The translations under genes were made by a program, and so were the position numbers. This document shows, piece by piece, positions 28,639-38,966 of a stretch of 64,000 nt of DNA. The stretch is taken from the NCBI GenBank assembly GCA_014896355.1, contig JADBKO010000006.1, positions 1-64,000 on the forward strand, read 5' to 3'. Each line of letters begins with the position of its first letter. The first letter of the stretch is position 1. The stretch is from Bacillota bacterium (GTDB lineage Bacteria; Bacillota; UBA5301; Bu52). The notes under the pieces were generated by a model. The model did no database searches. It saw only the letters and a list, made by a program, of their open reading frames with translations, and was not told the DNA's origin.

Positions 28639-29523
28639 CTACGTCCGCAAGTACCGGCGGATCGCCACAAGCCCTGCCAGGACGCCGATGAACGCCCCGG
28701 CCGCCACCAGCGCCAACAGGGCGTTCCCCAGCATGGGACCGTTTCCCAGCAATGGCAGCACCGGCAGGGCCTTTTCCAGGCGGGTGGCCAGGGCCAGATA
28801 GGCCTGCCGTAGAGCCACAGCCGATAAGGCGGCTGCCGCCAGGGAGACGGCGAAACTCTCGAACACGAAAGGAAGGCGGATGTAGCCGCTGCTGGCGCCC
28901 ACCAATTGCATGATCTCGATCTCGCGGCGCCGCGCCAGGATCGTCAGCCGCACGGTGTTCACGATCAGAAAGAGAACCCCCACCGCCACCATGGCCAAAA
29001 CGGCCAGCGCCCCTACGCTCAGGGTCCGGGCCAGCTGCAGCAGCCGATCCAGCCAAGCTTTACCGTAGTCCACCTTGTCCACGCCGGCCAGACCTTCGAT
29101 GCGGTGTGCCAGCTTCTCCAGCTGCTCCGGGCGCTCCGCCCGCACCCGCAGAGCGTCCGGCAGGGGATTGCGGGGCAGCCCCGCAGCCAGGGCATCCCCC
29201 ACCCCGGTCAGGTTGGACATCATGGCCAGGGCTTGCTCCTTCGTCACCAGCTGCACGCTTTTGACTCCAGGCAACCCGCGCACCACGGCGGCCAGCTCCA
29301 GGGCCTGCTGGCGCGTGGCATCCGGCTGCAGATACACCCGGGCTTCCAGCTGGCCCAGGAAAACCTGGCTGGCATAAGAAAGGTTCATTACAAATAAGAC
29401 AGAAGCCCCTAGCATAAAAAATGTAATAAACGCGCTGGTGAACGTGATGAAGGTGGCGGTCCAATTCCGCGCCAGATTCACCAGACCTTGGCCACACAAG
29501 CGCCCGATGGTGCTAATCCGCAT
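28639..29523 (-). CDS. ftsX: Cell division protein FtsX
   Basis: Single N-terminal TM, extracellular ECD, VNTVRLTILARRREIEIMQLVGASSGYIRLPFVFESF; adjacent to ftsE. Confidence 0.95.
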   Translation of the reverse strand: MRISTIGRLCGQGLVNLARNWTATFITFTSAFITFFMLGASVLFVMNLSYASQVFLGQLEARVYLQPDATRQQALELAAVVRGLPGVKSVQLVTKEQALAMMSNLTGVGDALAAGLPRNPLPDALRVRAERPEQLEKLAHRIEGLAGVDKVDYGKAWLDRLLQLARTLSVGALAVLAMVAVGVLFLIVNTVRLTILARRREIEIMQLVGASSGYIRLPFVFESFAVSLAAAALSAVALRQAYLALATRLEKALPVLPLLGNGPMLGNALLALVAAGAFIGVLAGLVAIRRYLRT

Positions 29524-30199
29524 AGCTGTAGACGCCCCGCTGCTCGTCGCGCATAATACGGCCATCTTCCAGAGCCACCACCCGTTTCTTCATGCGGTTC
29601 ACGATCTCCCGATTGTGGGTCGCCATGAGAATCGTGGTCCCGCGGCGGTTGATTTCCAGAAGGAGATCCATGATCTCCCAGGAGGTGTCCGGATCCAGGT
29701 TCCCGGTAGGTTCGTCCGCCAGCAACACCAGCGGGCTACCCACCACGGCCCGGGCCAAAGAAACCCGCTGCTGCTGCCCGCCGGACAGCTCGTGCGGGAA
29801 CGCGTGGGCCCTGTCCGAGAGACCCACCAGCTCCAGGACCGAAGACACCCGGCGGTGGATTTCCCTGCGCGTCATATCCAGCACTTCCAAGGCAAAGGCC
29901 ACGTTCTCAAAGACCGTCCGGTCCGGCAAAAGCTTGAAATCCTGAAAAATGTATCCCACGCCGCGGCGTAGGGCAGGGAGATCCCTGGGCCGGAGGCGGG
30001 CGACGTTGTGGCCGTTCACATTCACCTGGCCCACCGTGGGCGTCTCACGGCGAACGATGAGGTTCAGAAGCGTCGATTTGCCGGCCCCACTGGGTCCCAC
30101 CAAAAAGACGAAATCGCCCTTCTCCACATAGAAACTGACGTCCTTCAGTGCCTTCACTCCATTGGCGTAGATCTTGGTGACATGAAGGAACTGAATCAT
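29513..30199 (-). CDS. ftsE: Cell division ATP-binding protein FtsE
   Basis: MIQFLHVTKIYANGVKALKDVSFYVEKGDFVFLVGPSGAGKSTLLNLI...LSGGQQQRVSLARAVVGSPLVLLADEPTGNLDP. Confidence 0.96.
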   Translation of the reverse strand: MIQFLHVTKIYANGVKALKDVSFYVEKGDFVFLVGPSGAGKSTLLNLIVRRETPTVGQVNVNGHNVARLRPRDLPALRRGVGYIFQDFKLLPDRTVFENVAFALEVLDMTRREIHRRVSSVLELVGLSDRAHAFPHELSGGQQQRVSLARAVVGSPLVLLADEPTGNLDPDTSWEIMDLLLEINRRGTTILMATHNREIVNRMKKRVVALEDGRIMRDEQRGVYSYAD

Positions 30200-30266
30200 C
30201 CCGCTGACCTCCCTGAAACCTGGCTTGGCAAGGCAATATTTCCCTGTGCCATAGTGGCTCGTCCAC

Positions 30267-30296
30267 ATTATAGACCGGCCTTGCACGGCCCCGCAA
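30267..30296 (-). promoter_or_regulatory. ftsEX promoter
   Basis: Minus strand TTGCGG-N18-TATAAT. Confidence 0.55.
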
Positions 30297-30470
30297 CCCG
30301 CCGGGCTCCTGTCCTCTGCTTTTGGCGCTGCCGGTTTCTGCCAGACCCTCCAGACGCGGTTGCGGCACGCGCAAACTGCGGGCGCCAACCCGCACGGGCC
30401 GCGGATGTCAGCCTGCGCAGGCCGCTGCCCGGTCTGCGCAGGCTGCAGGGCCCGGCGCCCGGCGCGTCCC

Positions 30471-31493
30471 TCAGCGGCCTTTGCGGGCCACGACCTGGCG
30501 GGCGGCGGCTTCCACGTCGGCGGCGGTCAAACCGTATTCTTCCAGCAATTCCAAGGGCTTGCCGGATTGGCCGAAACGGTCCTGCACGCCCACCAGGGCC
30601 ATGGGCACCGGCCTGCGCTGCACGACCACCTCGGCCACGGCGCTGCCCAGGCCGCCCAAGACGTTATGCTCTTCCGCGGTCACCAAGGCGCCGCATTCCC
30701 GGGCGGCGGCCTCGATCTCCTCTGCATCGATGGGCTTCACGGTGCTCATGTTGATGACCCGGGCCTCGATCCCGTCCCGGGCCAGGCGGTCAGCAGCCTC
30801 CAGCGCCGCCGCCACCATGACGCCGTTGGCGATGAGGGCCACATCCCGGCCTTCGCGCAACCGCACGGCCTTGCCGATCCGGAAGGGATACCCCTCGTCG
30901 AACAGCACGGGGACGTCCAGGCGCCCCAGGCGCAAATAGACGGGGCCCTCCCACGCCGCTGCCGCCTTCACAGCCAGCCGGGTTTCCGTGGCATCGGCGG
31001 GTACCACCACCGTCATGTTGGGAATCGACCGCATGAGCGCCACATCCTCAATGGCTTCATGCGAGCCCCCGTCCTCGCCCACGGTGATGCCGGCGTGGGT
31101 GGCGGCGATTTTTACATTCAACGCCGGATAACAGATGGTGTTCCGCACCTGATCGAACGCCCGGCCCGTGGCAAAGATGGCGAAACTGCTGGCGAACACC
31201 GTCTTGCCGCAGAAAGCCAGGCCGGCGGCGGTTCCCATCATATCCTGTTCGGCGATGCCCATGTCGAAGAAACGTTCCGGGAACTCTTTGGCAAAAGCCC
31301 CCGTGTGGGTGGACTTGGACAGGTCCGCGTCCAGAACCACCACTTGCGGATTCTCCCGGCCCAGCTCCAGCAGGGCCTTTCCGTATGCCACGCGGGTGGC
31401 CTCTTTCTGGCTGCGGTCCCGCCGCAAAAAGGCGGGGCCGCCCTCCGCCTGTCCGCGCCGATCCTGCGCCTCGTCGATCTGCTCCAGATTCAC
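30471..31493 (-). CDS. Transketolase C-terminal subunit
   Basis: ATRVAYGKALLELGRENPQVVVLDADLSKSTHTGAFAKEFPERFFDMGIAEQDMMGTAAGLAFCGKTVFASSFAIFATGRAFDQVRNTICYPALNVKIAATHAGITVGEDGGSHEAIEDVALMRSIPNM; GTG start at 31493 overlaps upstream stop by 4 nt. Confidence 0.95.
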   Translation of the reverse strand: MNLEQIDEAQDRRGQAEGGPAFLRRDRSQKEATRVAYGKALLELGRENPQVVVLDADLSKSTHTGAFAKEFPERFFDMGIAEQDMMGTAAGLAFCGKTVFASSFAIFATGRAFDQVRNTICYPALNVKIAATHAGITVGEDGGSHEAIEDVALMRSIPNMTVVVPADATETRLAVKAAAAWEGPVYLRLGRLDVPVLFDEGYPFRIGKAVRLREGRDVALIANGVMVAAALEAADRLARDGIEARVINMSTVKPIDAEEIEAAARECGALVTAEEHNVLGGLGSAVAEVVVQRRPVPMALVGVQDRFGQSGKPLELLEEYGLTAADVEAAARQVVARKGR

Positions 31494-32401
31494 GCTTGGG
31501 CAGCCTCCTTCCCACCGGCACCCAACTGCGCCAACGCCTCTTTGGCCTGATCCGGTTTGGGCGCCGTGCCGTGCCATTCGACCTGGTCTTCCATGAAGGG
31601 CACACCCTTGCCCTTGATGGTGTGGGCCACAATGAGGGTGGGCCGGCCCTTGGTGCGCTGGGCATCCTGCACAGCCGCATGGATGGCGTCCAGGTCATGC
31701 CCGTCGATCTCCAAGACGTGCCAGCCGAAGGCGGCAAAGCGCCTGCCCACGTGGGTGAGGGATTTGATATCCGTGACACGGCCGTCGATTTGCAGCTGGT
31801 TATAATCCACAAAGGCCGTCAAATTGTCCAGGTGCCGGTGCACGGAGGTCATGGCTGCTTCCCAGACCATGCCTTCCTGGATCTCTCCGTCCCCCATGAG
31901 GACGTAAACCCGGTAGTCCCTGCCATCCAGCTTACCTGCCAGCGCCATGCCATTGCCGATGGAGAGGCCCTGGCCCAGGGAGCCGGTGGACGCCTCCACG
32001 CCGGGAAGCTTGCGCATGTCCGGATGCCCCTGCAGGGGGGAATGCAGCCTGCGCAGAGTTTGCAACTGTTCGCGGGGAAAGTAGCCGGCCTCGGCCAGCG
32101 CCGCGTACAGGACAGGCGCCGCGTGCCCTTTGGAAAGCACGAACCGGTCCCGGTCCGGCCAGTGCGGGTCCTGGGGCCGGTGCCGCAGGATGGAAAAATA
32201 CAGGCAGGTCACGATGTCTGCCGCGGACAACGACCCCCCCGGATGGCCGGACTGGGCCGCCGCCGTCATTTCAATGATGTCCCGCCGCAGAGTCAGGGCG
32301 ATGCCCTGCAGCCGGTTGCGCTCCTCCGCGCTCAACACCGGCTGCGCCGGGCGAAACGCATATTCCGGATCCAGCAATTGGGTGCTCAACTGAGTGCTCA
32401 A
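31490..32401 (-). CDS. Transketolase N-terminal subunit
   Basis: AAQSGHPGGSLSAADIVTCLYF, KGHAAPVLYAALAEAGYFP, GSLGQGLSIGNGMALAGKLDG, MGDGEIQEGMVWEAAM. Confidence 0.95.
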   Translation of the reverse strand: MSTQLSTQLLDPEYAFRPAQPVLSAEERNRLQGIALTLRRDIIEMTAAAQSGHPGGSLSAADIVTCLYFSILRHRPQDPHWPDRDRFVLSKGHAAPVLYAALAEAGYFPREQLQTLRRLHSPLQGHPDMRKLPGVEASTGSLGQGLSIGNGMALAGKLDGRDYRVYVLMGDGEIQEGMVWEAAMTSVHRHLDNLTAFVDYNQLQIDGRVTDIKSLTHVGRRFAAFGWHVLEIDGHDLDAIHAAVQDAQRTKGRPTLIVAHTIKGKGVPFMEDQVEWHGTAPKPDQAKEALAQLGAGGKEAAQA

Positions 32402-32462
32402 CGGGATTCCTTGGCTCCTTTCCCGGGTCCTTCTCTATCTTTATCTTTCTACCCCGACGGAG

Positions 32463-33362
32463 CTATTTGACACCTGTTCTCCGCATTCCTCTGAATCCTT
32501 CCCCCAAGACCTCGTGGGTATCGCTGATCACCATGAAGGCATCGGGATCCAGCTCGCTGACGATTCTCTTCAGCTCCGCGATCTCCGCCCGGGCCACGAT
32601 AATAAAGAGAACCGGCCGTTCCTGCTGGGTGTACATCCCGACGCCATGAAAGGCCGTGACTCCTCGTTCCAACTGAGTCATGACCGCCTGGGCGATGGCC
32701 TCCGCGCGGTCAGTGATCACATAAGCGGCCTTGGCATAAGGCAGGCCCTCCTGGACCACGTCCACCGCCCGGGAGCTGATGAACAGCGAAAGCAGCGCCC
32801 ACAGAGCCAACTCCGGGCTGAACACCACCCCGGACAGGGTGATGATGCCGAAATCCACGATGAGCAGGGACCAGCCCACGCTGCTTTTTCGGTAATAAGT
32901 CCACAGCAGGGCAGCCAAATCCGTTCCACCCGTGGAGCCGCCCCACTTAAACGTGATCCCCAGGCCGATGCCGGAGAGGACGCCGCCGTAAAGAGCGGCC
33001 AATAAAGGATCGTGGGTCAGAGCCCGGGTATACGGCGCCAGCAGATCGGTGAAAAGCGACAGCGCGACCGTGCCGATAATGCTTTTTATGCCGAATTCGT
33101 GCCCCAGCACGCGCACAGCCGCCAGAAAAAGCGGCACATTCAGCGCCAGCATGACCAGGCCCACGGGAAGGCCCCAAAGATAGTAGGTGATGGTGGCCAA
33201 GCCACTGATGCCCCCGGCAGCGATGCGATTGGGCACCGTAAACCAATCCAGGGACAGCGCCGTGATCAGGGCGCCTACCACCACGGCGCCGTAGCCTTCC
33301 AGCACATACAGAACCCGGCGCACCCTGCTGCTGGAAAAAATGCGGAAACGCAGCGGCCTCAC
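32463..33362 (-). CDS. YitT family membrane protein (DUF161/DUF2179)
   Basis: TVPNRIAAGGISGLATITYYLWGLPVGLVMLALNVPLFL, C-terminal DUF2179 GVTAFHGVGMYTQQERPVLFIIVARAEIAELKRIVSELDPDAFMVISDTHEVLGEGF. Confidence 0.92.
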   Translation of the reverse strand: MRPLRFRIFSSSRVRRVLYVLEGYGAVVVGALITALSLDWFTVPNRIAAGGISGLATITYYLWGLPVGLVMLALNVPLFLAAVRVLGHEFGIKSIIGTVALSLFTDLLAPYTRALTHDPLLAALYGGVLSGIGLGITFKWGGSTGGTDLAALLWTYYRKSSVGWSLLIVDFGIITLSGVVFSPELALWALLSLFISSRAVDVVQEGLPYAKAAYVITDRAEAIAQAVMTQLERGVTAFHGVGMYTQQERPVLFIIVARAEIAELKRIVSELDPDAFMVISDTHEVLGEGFRGMRRTGVK

Positions 33363-33392
33363 CCTCCAAATTCGTCTTGCAAGAAAAGATTC

Positions 33393-35429
33393 TTAGCCCC
33401 GCCGGCGGCGTTTTTCCCGCCACACGGTCCAGACGAAGCGGGGCAAAGCCAACCCCCGGCGCCAGCGGCGCGGGTCCCGCGCCAACCGGTAGAGCCACTC
33501 CAAATGCCAGCGTCGGAAAAGCTCCGGAGCCCGGGGAACCTTCCCGGCCAGCACATCCAGGGATCCCCCGACGCCGATCCCCACGGGCACCCGCAGCTCC
33601 CCCAAATGTGCATCGAGCCAAAGCTCCTGCCGGGGCGCTCCCAGGGCCGCCACCAAAATGTCGGGACGGGCCTCGCGAATGGATGCCAGCAGCGCCGGCT
33701 CGTCCCGGGAGCTGAAATATCCGTGATGGTGGCCACAGACCTGCAGCCCGGGATAACGCGCCGCCAGATGCAGCGCCGCACCTTCCGCCACTCCCGGCTC
33801 GGAGCCCAGGAAGTAAAACCTCCAGCCGGCGCCGGCCCCTGCGGCACACAGGGCGGTCAGCAGATCGATGCCTGCCACCCGCTCCGGTACTCCGCTGGCC
33901 AGCTGGCGGGCGGCCCAGACCAAACCGACCCCGTCGGCGGTGACCAGAGCGGCCTTGCGGATGGCCCGCGCCACCTCAGGCCGGCGGTGGGCCTGCAGGA
34001 CGATCTCCGGGTTGGCCGTCACGATCAGGTGGGGCTCGACGGGGCCGGCACCTGGCCGCCGGGCTTCCCGGATCCAGGCTGCCACCCGGTTCACGGCCTC
34101 GTCCTGCGTGACGCGGTCCACGGGGATGCCCAGGACTTCCACGCGATCCTCGGCAGCCGGAGGGGCTTCGCCCGGCAGCGGGCCCGCCGCGCTCCGGCGT
34201 ACTGTGGTCTTTTGCCGGGCCTGGGCCAGATGCAAGACCCGCTCCGCCAGATCCGCCGCCGCCTGCTGCCAATCTGGCGCCTGCTCCCGCAAGTGTTGGG
34301 ATAGGCTGGCACGTCCGTTCCAGGCTTGCTGCAACGCTTGCCGAAGGCCGTCTGCCTGGAGCTCCGCCACCGGTCCAGCACTGGGCAGGCCCACTTGACG
34401 CGCGAAACTCCGCACCTTGGGGTCATACTCGATGGCCAGGGCCGGCACCGCCGCCCTGGCTGCCAGGATGAGGCTGTGCAGCCGCATCCCCAGCAGCAGA
34501 TCCAGGTTCGCCACGGCGGCGGCGGCTTCCCGGAGACGTAGGGGACCCTCCTTCTCCAGCCAGCGGGCATCAATCTGGCTTTTCGGCAGACCCTCTGCCA
34601 CCAGCGCAGATCGGAGTTCCCGCGCCAAAGGAGCGTCCACTGGGGCATGGAATGGCAGCAGGACCACCTGCCATCCGCCTTCCCGGGCCAGCGGTGCCAC
34701 CGCTTCCGAGACTGCGCTGACCAGGTTGCCGGCCTCCGCCCAAGGCCGCAAAGCCAGCCCTATCCGGGCCGGTCCTGCCCCGGCCCGCTCTCCGGTCCGG
34801 CCCGCATTCCCACCCCCGGCGGCGGAATACCCTTGCCCGGGGCCCGGTGCAGCGGCGGCCGCGTCCGCAGTGGGCAGCCTCCGCTCCTCCTGCCAGGCCA
34901 GAACCGGATCCACCGCCAACTCCACCTGGGCCAGGGCCCTGCCGCTCAGTTCCGCCAAAAGGCGGGCGGACTCCGCATCCCGGGCGCTGAGCAACGCGGC
35001 CCTGCCGGCAGCTATGGCCGTCAGCCGGCGCGATATACGCCGCTGCAACGGGCCCACGCCTTGGGCGTAAAACACCACGGGGCATCCGGCCCAGGCGGCC
35101 AGCAAGGCCAACGCCGCATAGTAGGCCACGCTGCGGACGCTGGTGGCATCCTGAAAAAGGCTCCCGCCTCCCAAAAGGAAGGCATCGGCCCGGCGGATCT
35201 CTTTCCGGAAGGCCCTCCAGTCCATGCGGCCAATAGATTCAATGCCCAGATTGCGGGAAGTCTCGCCGGGCTGCCCGGACAAAGCCACCAGGGAGAGACC
35301 TTCGTCGCCTGCAGGCGCGAGGCCGCCGCCGCTGGACGCAGCCGCCTGCAGCTGCTGGACCATGGCCTCCAGGATGGCGTCATCTCCCAGGTTTCCCATG
35401 CCGAAATATCCGGCCAGCAACAGACGCAT
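33393..35429 (-). CDS. csaB: Fusion: polysaccharide pyruvyl transferase (CsaB) + WecG/TagA/CpsF glycosyltransferase
   Basis: N-terminal MRLLLAGYFGMGNLGDDAILEAMV...GGGSLFQDATSVRS (CsaB); C-terminal VEVLGIPVDRVTQDEAVNRVAAWI...TANPEIVLQAHRRPEVARAIRKAALVTADGVGLVWAAR...GAPRQELWLDAHLGELRVPVGIGVGGSLDVLAGKVPRAPELFRRWHLEWLYRL (WecG/TagA). Confidence 0.93.
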   Translation of the reverse strand: MRLLLAGYFGMGNLGDDAILEAMVQQLQAAASSGGGLAPAGDEGLSLVALSGQPGETSRNLGIESIGRMDWRAFRKEIRRADAFLLGGGSLFQDATSVRSVAYYAALALLAAWAGCPVVFYAQGVGPLQRRISRRLTAIAAGRAALLSARDAESARLLAELSGRALAQVELAVDPVLAWQEERRLPTADAAAAAPGPGQGYSAAGGGNAGRTGERAGAGPARIGLALRPWAEAGNLVSAVSEAVAPLAREGGWQVVLLPFHAPVDAPLARELRSALVAEGLPKSQIDARWLEKEGPLRLREAAAAVANLDLLLGMRLHSLILAARAAVPALAIEYDPKVRSFARQVGLPSAGPVAELQADGLRQALQQAWNGRASLSQHLREQAPDWQQAAADLAERVLHLAQARQKTTVRRSAAGPLPGEAPPAAEDRVEVLGIPVDRVTQDEAVNRVAAWIREARRPGAGPVEPHLIVTANPEIVLQAHRRPEVARAIRKAALVTADGVGLVWAARQLASGVPERVAGIDLLTALCAAGAGAGWRFYFLGSEPGVAEGAALHLAARYPGLQVCGHHHGYFSSRDEPALLASIREARPDILVAALGAPRQELWLDAHLGELRVPVGIGVGGSLDVLAGKVPRAPELFRRWHLEWLYRLARDPRRWRRGLALPRFVWTVWREKRRRRG

Positions 35430-35439
35430 CCTGCCCGCC

Positions 35440-37800
35440 CTACCTTTGCGGCGCCTGGGGATGCGGGTGCCAGACTCTCAGCACCAGCCCCAGCAACGCC
35501 ACGACCAAACTGGCTATGACAGTCCCCAGCCAAAGCCCGTTGAACGTACGCCACAAGGAGATTTCCAGCGGTGTGTGAATGTGGCTGAACGTGTTGTTCA
35601 GGGAGACCAGCGGGATCAGGGCGCCGGACGCCGCAGCCAGCCAGAGCAGGCGCAGGGCCGTCTGGCACCACGGAGGGGCCTCGGCTGCCCACCCCCGCAC
35701 CCGCGGGCTGGCCAGCGCATACGCGGCCAGCAGAAACGCCGGATAGCCGATGAGAAACTCCTTGGTCCGGGGCCGGATGGCCAGCAGATTGGTGAGGCCG
35801 CTGCGCATGGCCTGTTCCAGGCCCGTTACGGGCACCGGCGCATCATTGCCGGTGCGCGTCAGATAGACATACACCACCACGAAGGCCACCAATCCCACGG
35901 CCAGATGCCAATACTTCAACGAACTCTTTCCCCAACGCCGGACCGTAGCGCCCAGGCTGCGAAGGGACCAGGGGGGAACCGGCAGCGGGCGGCTGATGCG
36001 CCATCCTGCCAGCAGCACCGCCAGCAGCAGGGGTAGCAGATGCGCCACCTTGACGCCGGCAAAGGGATAGATCTGGACCATGAAGCGCGTTTCGCCCAAC
36101 AAGCCCACGATGAACAGGCATCCCACCAGCGCCAGCGCCGCCGCCAGCCACATGCGGCCTACGGCCCAGAGCCAGGCCTTCCACTCGCCGGCCGCAGGGG
36201 GAACCGGCTCTGCCGCAGGGCCGGCCTGCTGCCGGCCGGCTTGGTCCGCCGGTGTTTCAGACGGTGCGCTGAGCCAGGCAACCCCGCCGGAGAGCCGCAT
36301 GAAGGCATACCACCAGGCTGAGGCAGGAAAAACCAGTGCAGCGCCCAGAGCCCAGAGCTGGCGGTCCAGCACTGTGTAGCCCTTGAGGTAAAGCGCCAGG
36401 GCCCCCAGTTCACCCAGAACCCACAACAGGGCCCACCCACCCGGTGCGCTGTAGCCGAACATCCGGGTCAGCAGCCAGATGGCCGCCGCCATCACGGCGC
36501 CCGCCATGAGCATAATGCTGGCCGGGGCCCATCGCGGCGTTACCAGAGCAGGCAAAGGCTGCGCGATGCCCGTGGTAAACCCTTCCCGGGCCAACGATTC
36601 CCGTAGCCGGCCAAGAAAGTGGAGGTTGTCCTCCCACAGCTGCCTACCGGTCTCCGGTGCCGAACCCTGGCCCTGGGGCGCCGCCGGCATCTCATCCATG
36701 CCGGCCACGGCTGTTCCGGTCTGGTCCGGGAGCGATCCTTCGGTACTGGTCCCGACCATCCCGCCGGGTGCGGAGGACGGCAAGCCCGGCGGCGCGGCAG
36801 AGCCCGGCAGTATTCCCGCCATGGCCACGGGGCGCAAATAGAGCAGGCGGATCCCCCGCTCCCGGACAGCCAGGAGATAGCGGTCCAGCAACGCAGGTGG
36901 GCTCATCTCCGCCTGTTGGGCGGGCGGAACACTATGCGCCCGAACCACCTGGTAACCCAGGCGCTTGGCGAGCCCGTTCATCCCCTTCTGCGCCGAGAAC
37001 TCCACAGTAACCAGGGGCCAGCCCCGTTCCCGCAGAGCCTTGGCCATCGGCTCCAACAAATTGGGATACCCCAAGGCCTCCCCGCCGGCAAAGATCACCC
37101 GGTCGCGACGGGACTGCGCTCCTGTGGGCCAGGTGGCGAGCCACTGGCGCAACAGCTCGGGCGTCAGTCCTGGGACGTTGGCGGTGCGCAATACTACAGC
37201 CAAGCCGGCCGAGCGGGCCAACGCCAGCTGCCGCTGGTTGACTCCCAACCCCAGAGCCAACACTGTGTCCAGATTCAGCGGGATGGCCAGCACCCTCCCG
37301 GTGTCCCGGCCCGGGCCCAACGTCTGGGCGCCGAGGATCTGTGTCCGCAGGCGCAAAGCCTCCCAGGCCTGGTTGGCTGCACCCTGGGGGGCGCCTGGGG
37401 CAACGCGGACGTAGGTGTAATCAGGATAGATATGGTTCCATCGCAATTCCTGCCAGGCCGGAGGAAGCCTGCCGCTCAACGCCTGCCATCCGGCCAGGTC
37501 CTGGCCGCTGACGGCCTGCAACACCCCGTCCGCCACATAATCGGCCACAGTCTGCTCACCGATGGCCAACGCGTTCACCCCGGCGGAGGCTACGGCCCGC
37601 ACCGCCTGCGCCACGGGCACCCCTGAAACCAGGCTCAGCTCATAGAGGGACGGGTAGTCCATCACCAGCTCGACGGTACGAGAGCGGGCCTCGCTCCGCC
37701 AGCGGTCCACCGCAACGGCCAGGGCCACGAGGGAACCTGCCAGAAAGACCAGCAACAAAAAAACCGAAAATACGCGCCATCCCCACTGCTGCTTCTCCAT
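35440..37800 (-). CDS. DUF5693 family multi-TM protein
   Basis: N-terminal TM, FAGGEALGYPNLLEPMAKALRERGWPLVTVEFSAQKGMNGLAKRLGYQVVRAHSVPP, RDRYLLAVRERGIRLLYLRP-like motif, C-terminal TM array; adjacency to csaB is typical for DUF5693. Confidence 0.82.
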   Translation of the reverse strand: MEKQQWGWRVFSVFLLLVFLAGSLVALAVAVDRWRSEARSRTVELVMDYPSLYELSLVSGVPVAQAVRAVASAGVNALAIGEQTVADYVADGVLQAVSGQDLAGWQALSGRLPPAWQELRWNHIYPDYTYVRVAPGAPQGAANQAWEALRLRTQILGAQTLGPGRDTGRVLAIPLNLDTVLALGLGVNQRQLALARSAGLAVVLRTANVPGLTPELLRQWLATWPTGAQSRRDRVIFAGGEALGYPNLLEPMAKALRERGWPLVTVEFSAQKGMNGLAKRLGYQVVRAHSVPPAQQAEMSPPALLDRYLLAVRERGIRLLYLRPVAMAGILPGSAAPPGLPSSAPGGMVGTSTEGSLPDQTGTAVAGMDEMPAAPQGQGSAPETGRQLWEDNLHFLGRLRESLAREGFTTGIAQPLPALVTPRWAPASIMLMAGAVMAAAIWLLTRMFGYSAPGGWALLWVLGELGALALYLKGYTVLDRQLWALGAALVFPASAWWYAFMRLSGGVAWLSAPSETPADQAGRQQAGPAAEPVPPAAGEWKAWLWAVGRMWLAAALALVGCLFIVGLLGETRFMVQIYPFAGVKVAHLLPLLLAVLLAGWRISRPLPVPPWSLRSLGATVRRWGKSSLKYWHLAVGLVAFVVVYVYLTRTGNDAPVPVTGLEQAMRSGLTNLLAIRPRTKEFLIGYPAFLLAAYALASPRVRGWAAEAPPWCQTALRLLWLAAASGALIPLVSLNNTFSHIHTPLEISLWRTFNGLWLGTVIASLVVALLGLVLRVWHPHPQAPQR

Positions 37801-37974
37801 GCCGCCTGCCCTGCCCCTCTCGAAGAAAGGCTGTTCTTCGGGGCCTTGAGCCCGCCGGCTCTTCCAGCCTCGTCAACCGCCTGTATTCTTCCACACGGTC
37901 CCAGCGATTCCTGCCCCTGGCCAGCCCACCGGCGCCCCGGCCCCTGCGTTCCGGCGCCTTTGGTGGCCCGGATT

Positions 37975-38835
37975 TCACTGCGGCGGTGCCGGCTCTGCGT
38001 GGCTGCTGACCTGTAAAACCAGCCGGCCCTCCTCCGTCTCCACAGACCGGATATAAAGAGGGATCGGCCCCTGCCACACTTGTACAGGCAGGCTCAACAG
38101 ATCCGGAAACAGTTGGTCCAAAAACGAAGCCGGCCAGGATCTCCCTGCCACCTGCAACTGGTCCACCGTGAAGTGCAAACGGTCTCCAGACACCGGCAGG
38201 AAATGCCCCTCCAGCACCAGCGGCACCGCTTTCGCCCCCGGCAGGGGCCAGCTTCCCTCCAGGCGGACCCGCCCCGGCTTCAGGCGCCAGTGAACATGCC
38301 GGCCCGGGTCCATCTGGGACCAAAAATAGTCGTTGAGCCCGGCTTCGTCCACAGTGAGTGTCCCCTGAACGCTTTGGGCGGACCGCAGAGCCTGAGTGAA
38401 CGGCGCGTGGCGCCGCAAAGCGTCTAAATCGACCACCAAGCCCGTAGCTGTCACGCGGGCCTGCGCCACCTGCAACTGCCCGTACCAGCCGTCGCGTAAC
38501 CAAATGTCCACCTGGTCCAGCCGGCCCTGCAAAAGTCTGCTGGCCGGCATGGCCTGCACCTGCACCCGGGCGTCCTGCGCCCGAGTGGCCTCCTGCAGCG
38601 CGGTACTCAGCCGGCCGGACACCCACGCCGGCAAAGCCCATTGCCCTACGGCCAGAAGCACGGCCAGCGCGCCGATGGCCACCATTCCGGCCACGGCAGC
38701 GCTTCCTGAATGTTCCCCCCGGCCCGCCCGCCGCCTTGGGCAGGCATCCCGATCCATCCACATCTTTTTCGTCCGGGTGGCCTCCGGTTCGGCAGCCTGC
38801 CGTTGACCTGCAGACTCCCCCGCGCCCATGTGCAT
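37975..38835 (-). CDS. DUF2993 / LmeA-like domain protein
   Basis: LPAWVSGRLSTALQEATRAQDARVQVQAMPASRLLQGRLDQVDIWLRDGWYGQLQVAQARVTATGLVVDLDALR, single TM at N-terminus. Confidence 0.7.
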   Translation of the reverse strand: MHMGAGESAGQRQAAEPEATRTKKMWMDRDACPRRRAGRGEHSGSAAVAGMVAIGALAVLLAVGQWALPAWVSGRLSTALQEATRAQDARVQVQAMPASRLLQGRLDQVDIWLRDGWYGQLQVAQARVTATGLVVDLDALRRHAPFTQALRSAQSVQGTLTVDEAGLNDYFWSQMDPGRHVHWRLKPGRVRLEGSWPLPGAKAVPLVLEGHFLPVSGDRLHFTVDQLQVAGRSWPASFLDQLFPDLLSLPVQVWQGPIPLYIRSVETEEGRLVLQVSSHAEPAPPQ

Positions 38836-38935
38836 CCCTCCACTTCGCGGCCGGTCCCTCCACGGCCTGGGCCTCCGTTTTGAGAAATTCCGGCCGGGCA
38901 GGGATTCCCTGGCTCCCGTGGAATATCCCTTTGCG

Positions 38936-38949
38936 TACAAACGATTTCA
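38936..38949. promoter_or_regulatory. Putative CcpA cre site upstream of amylase
   Basis: TACAAACGATTTCA vs TGWAANCGNTNWCA: 2 mismatches, located 18 nt before the ATG. Confidence 0.4.
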
Positions 38950-38966
38950 CCCTGGGAGGCTTTTTT

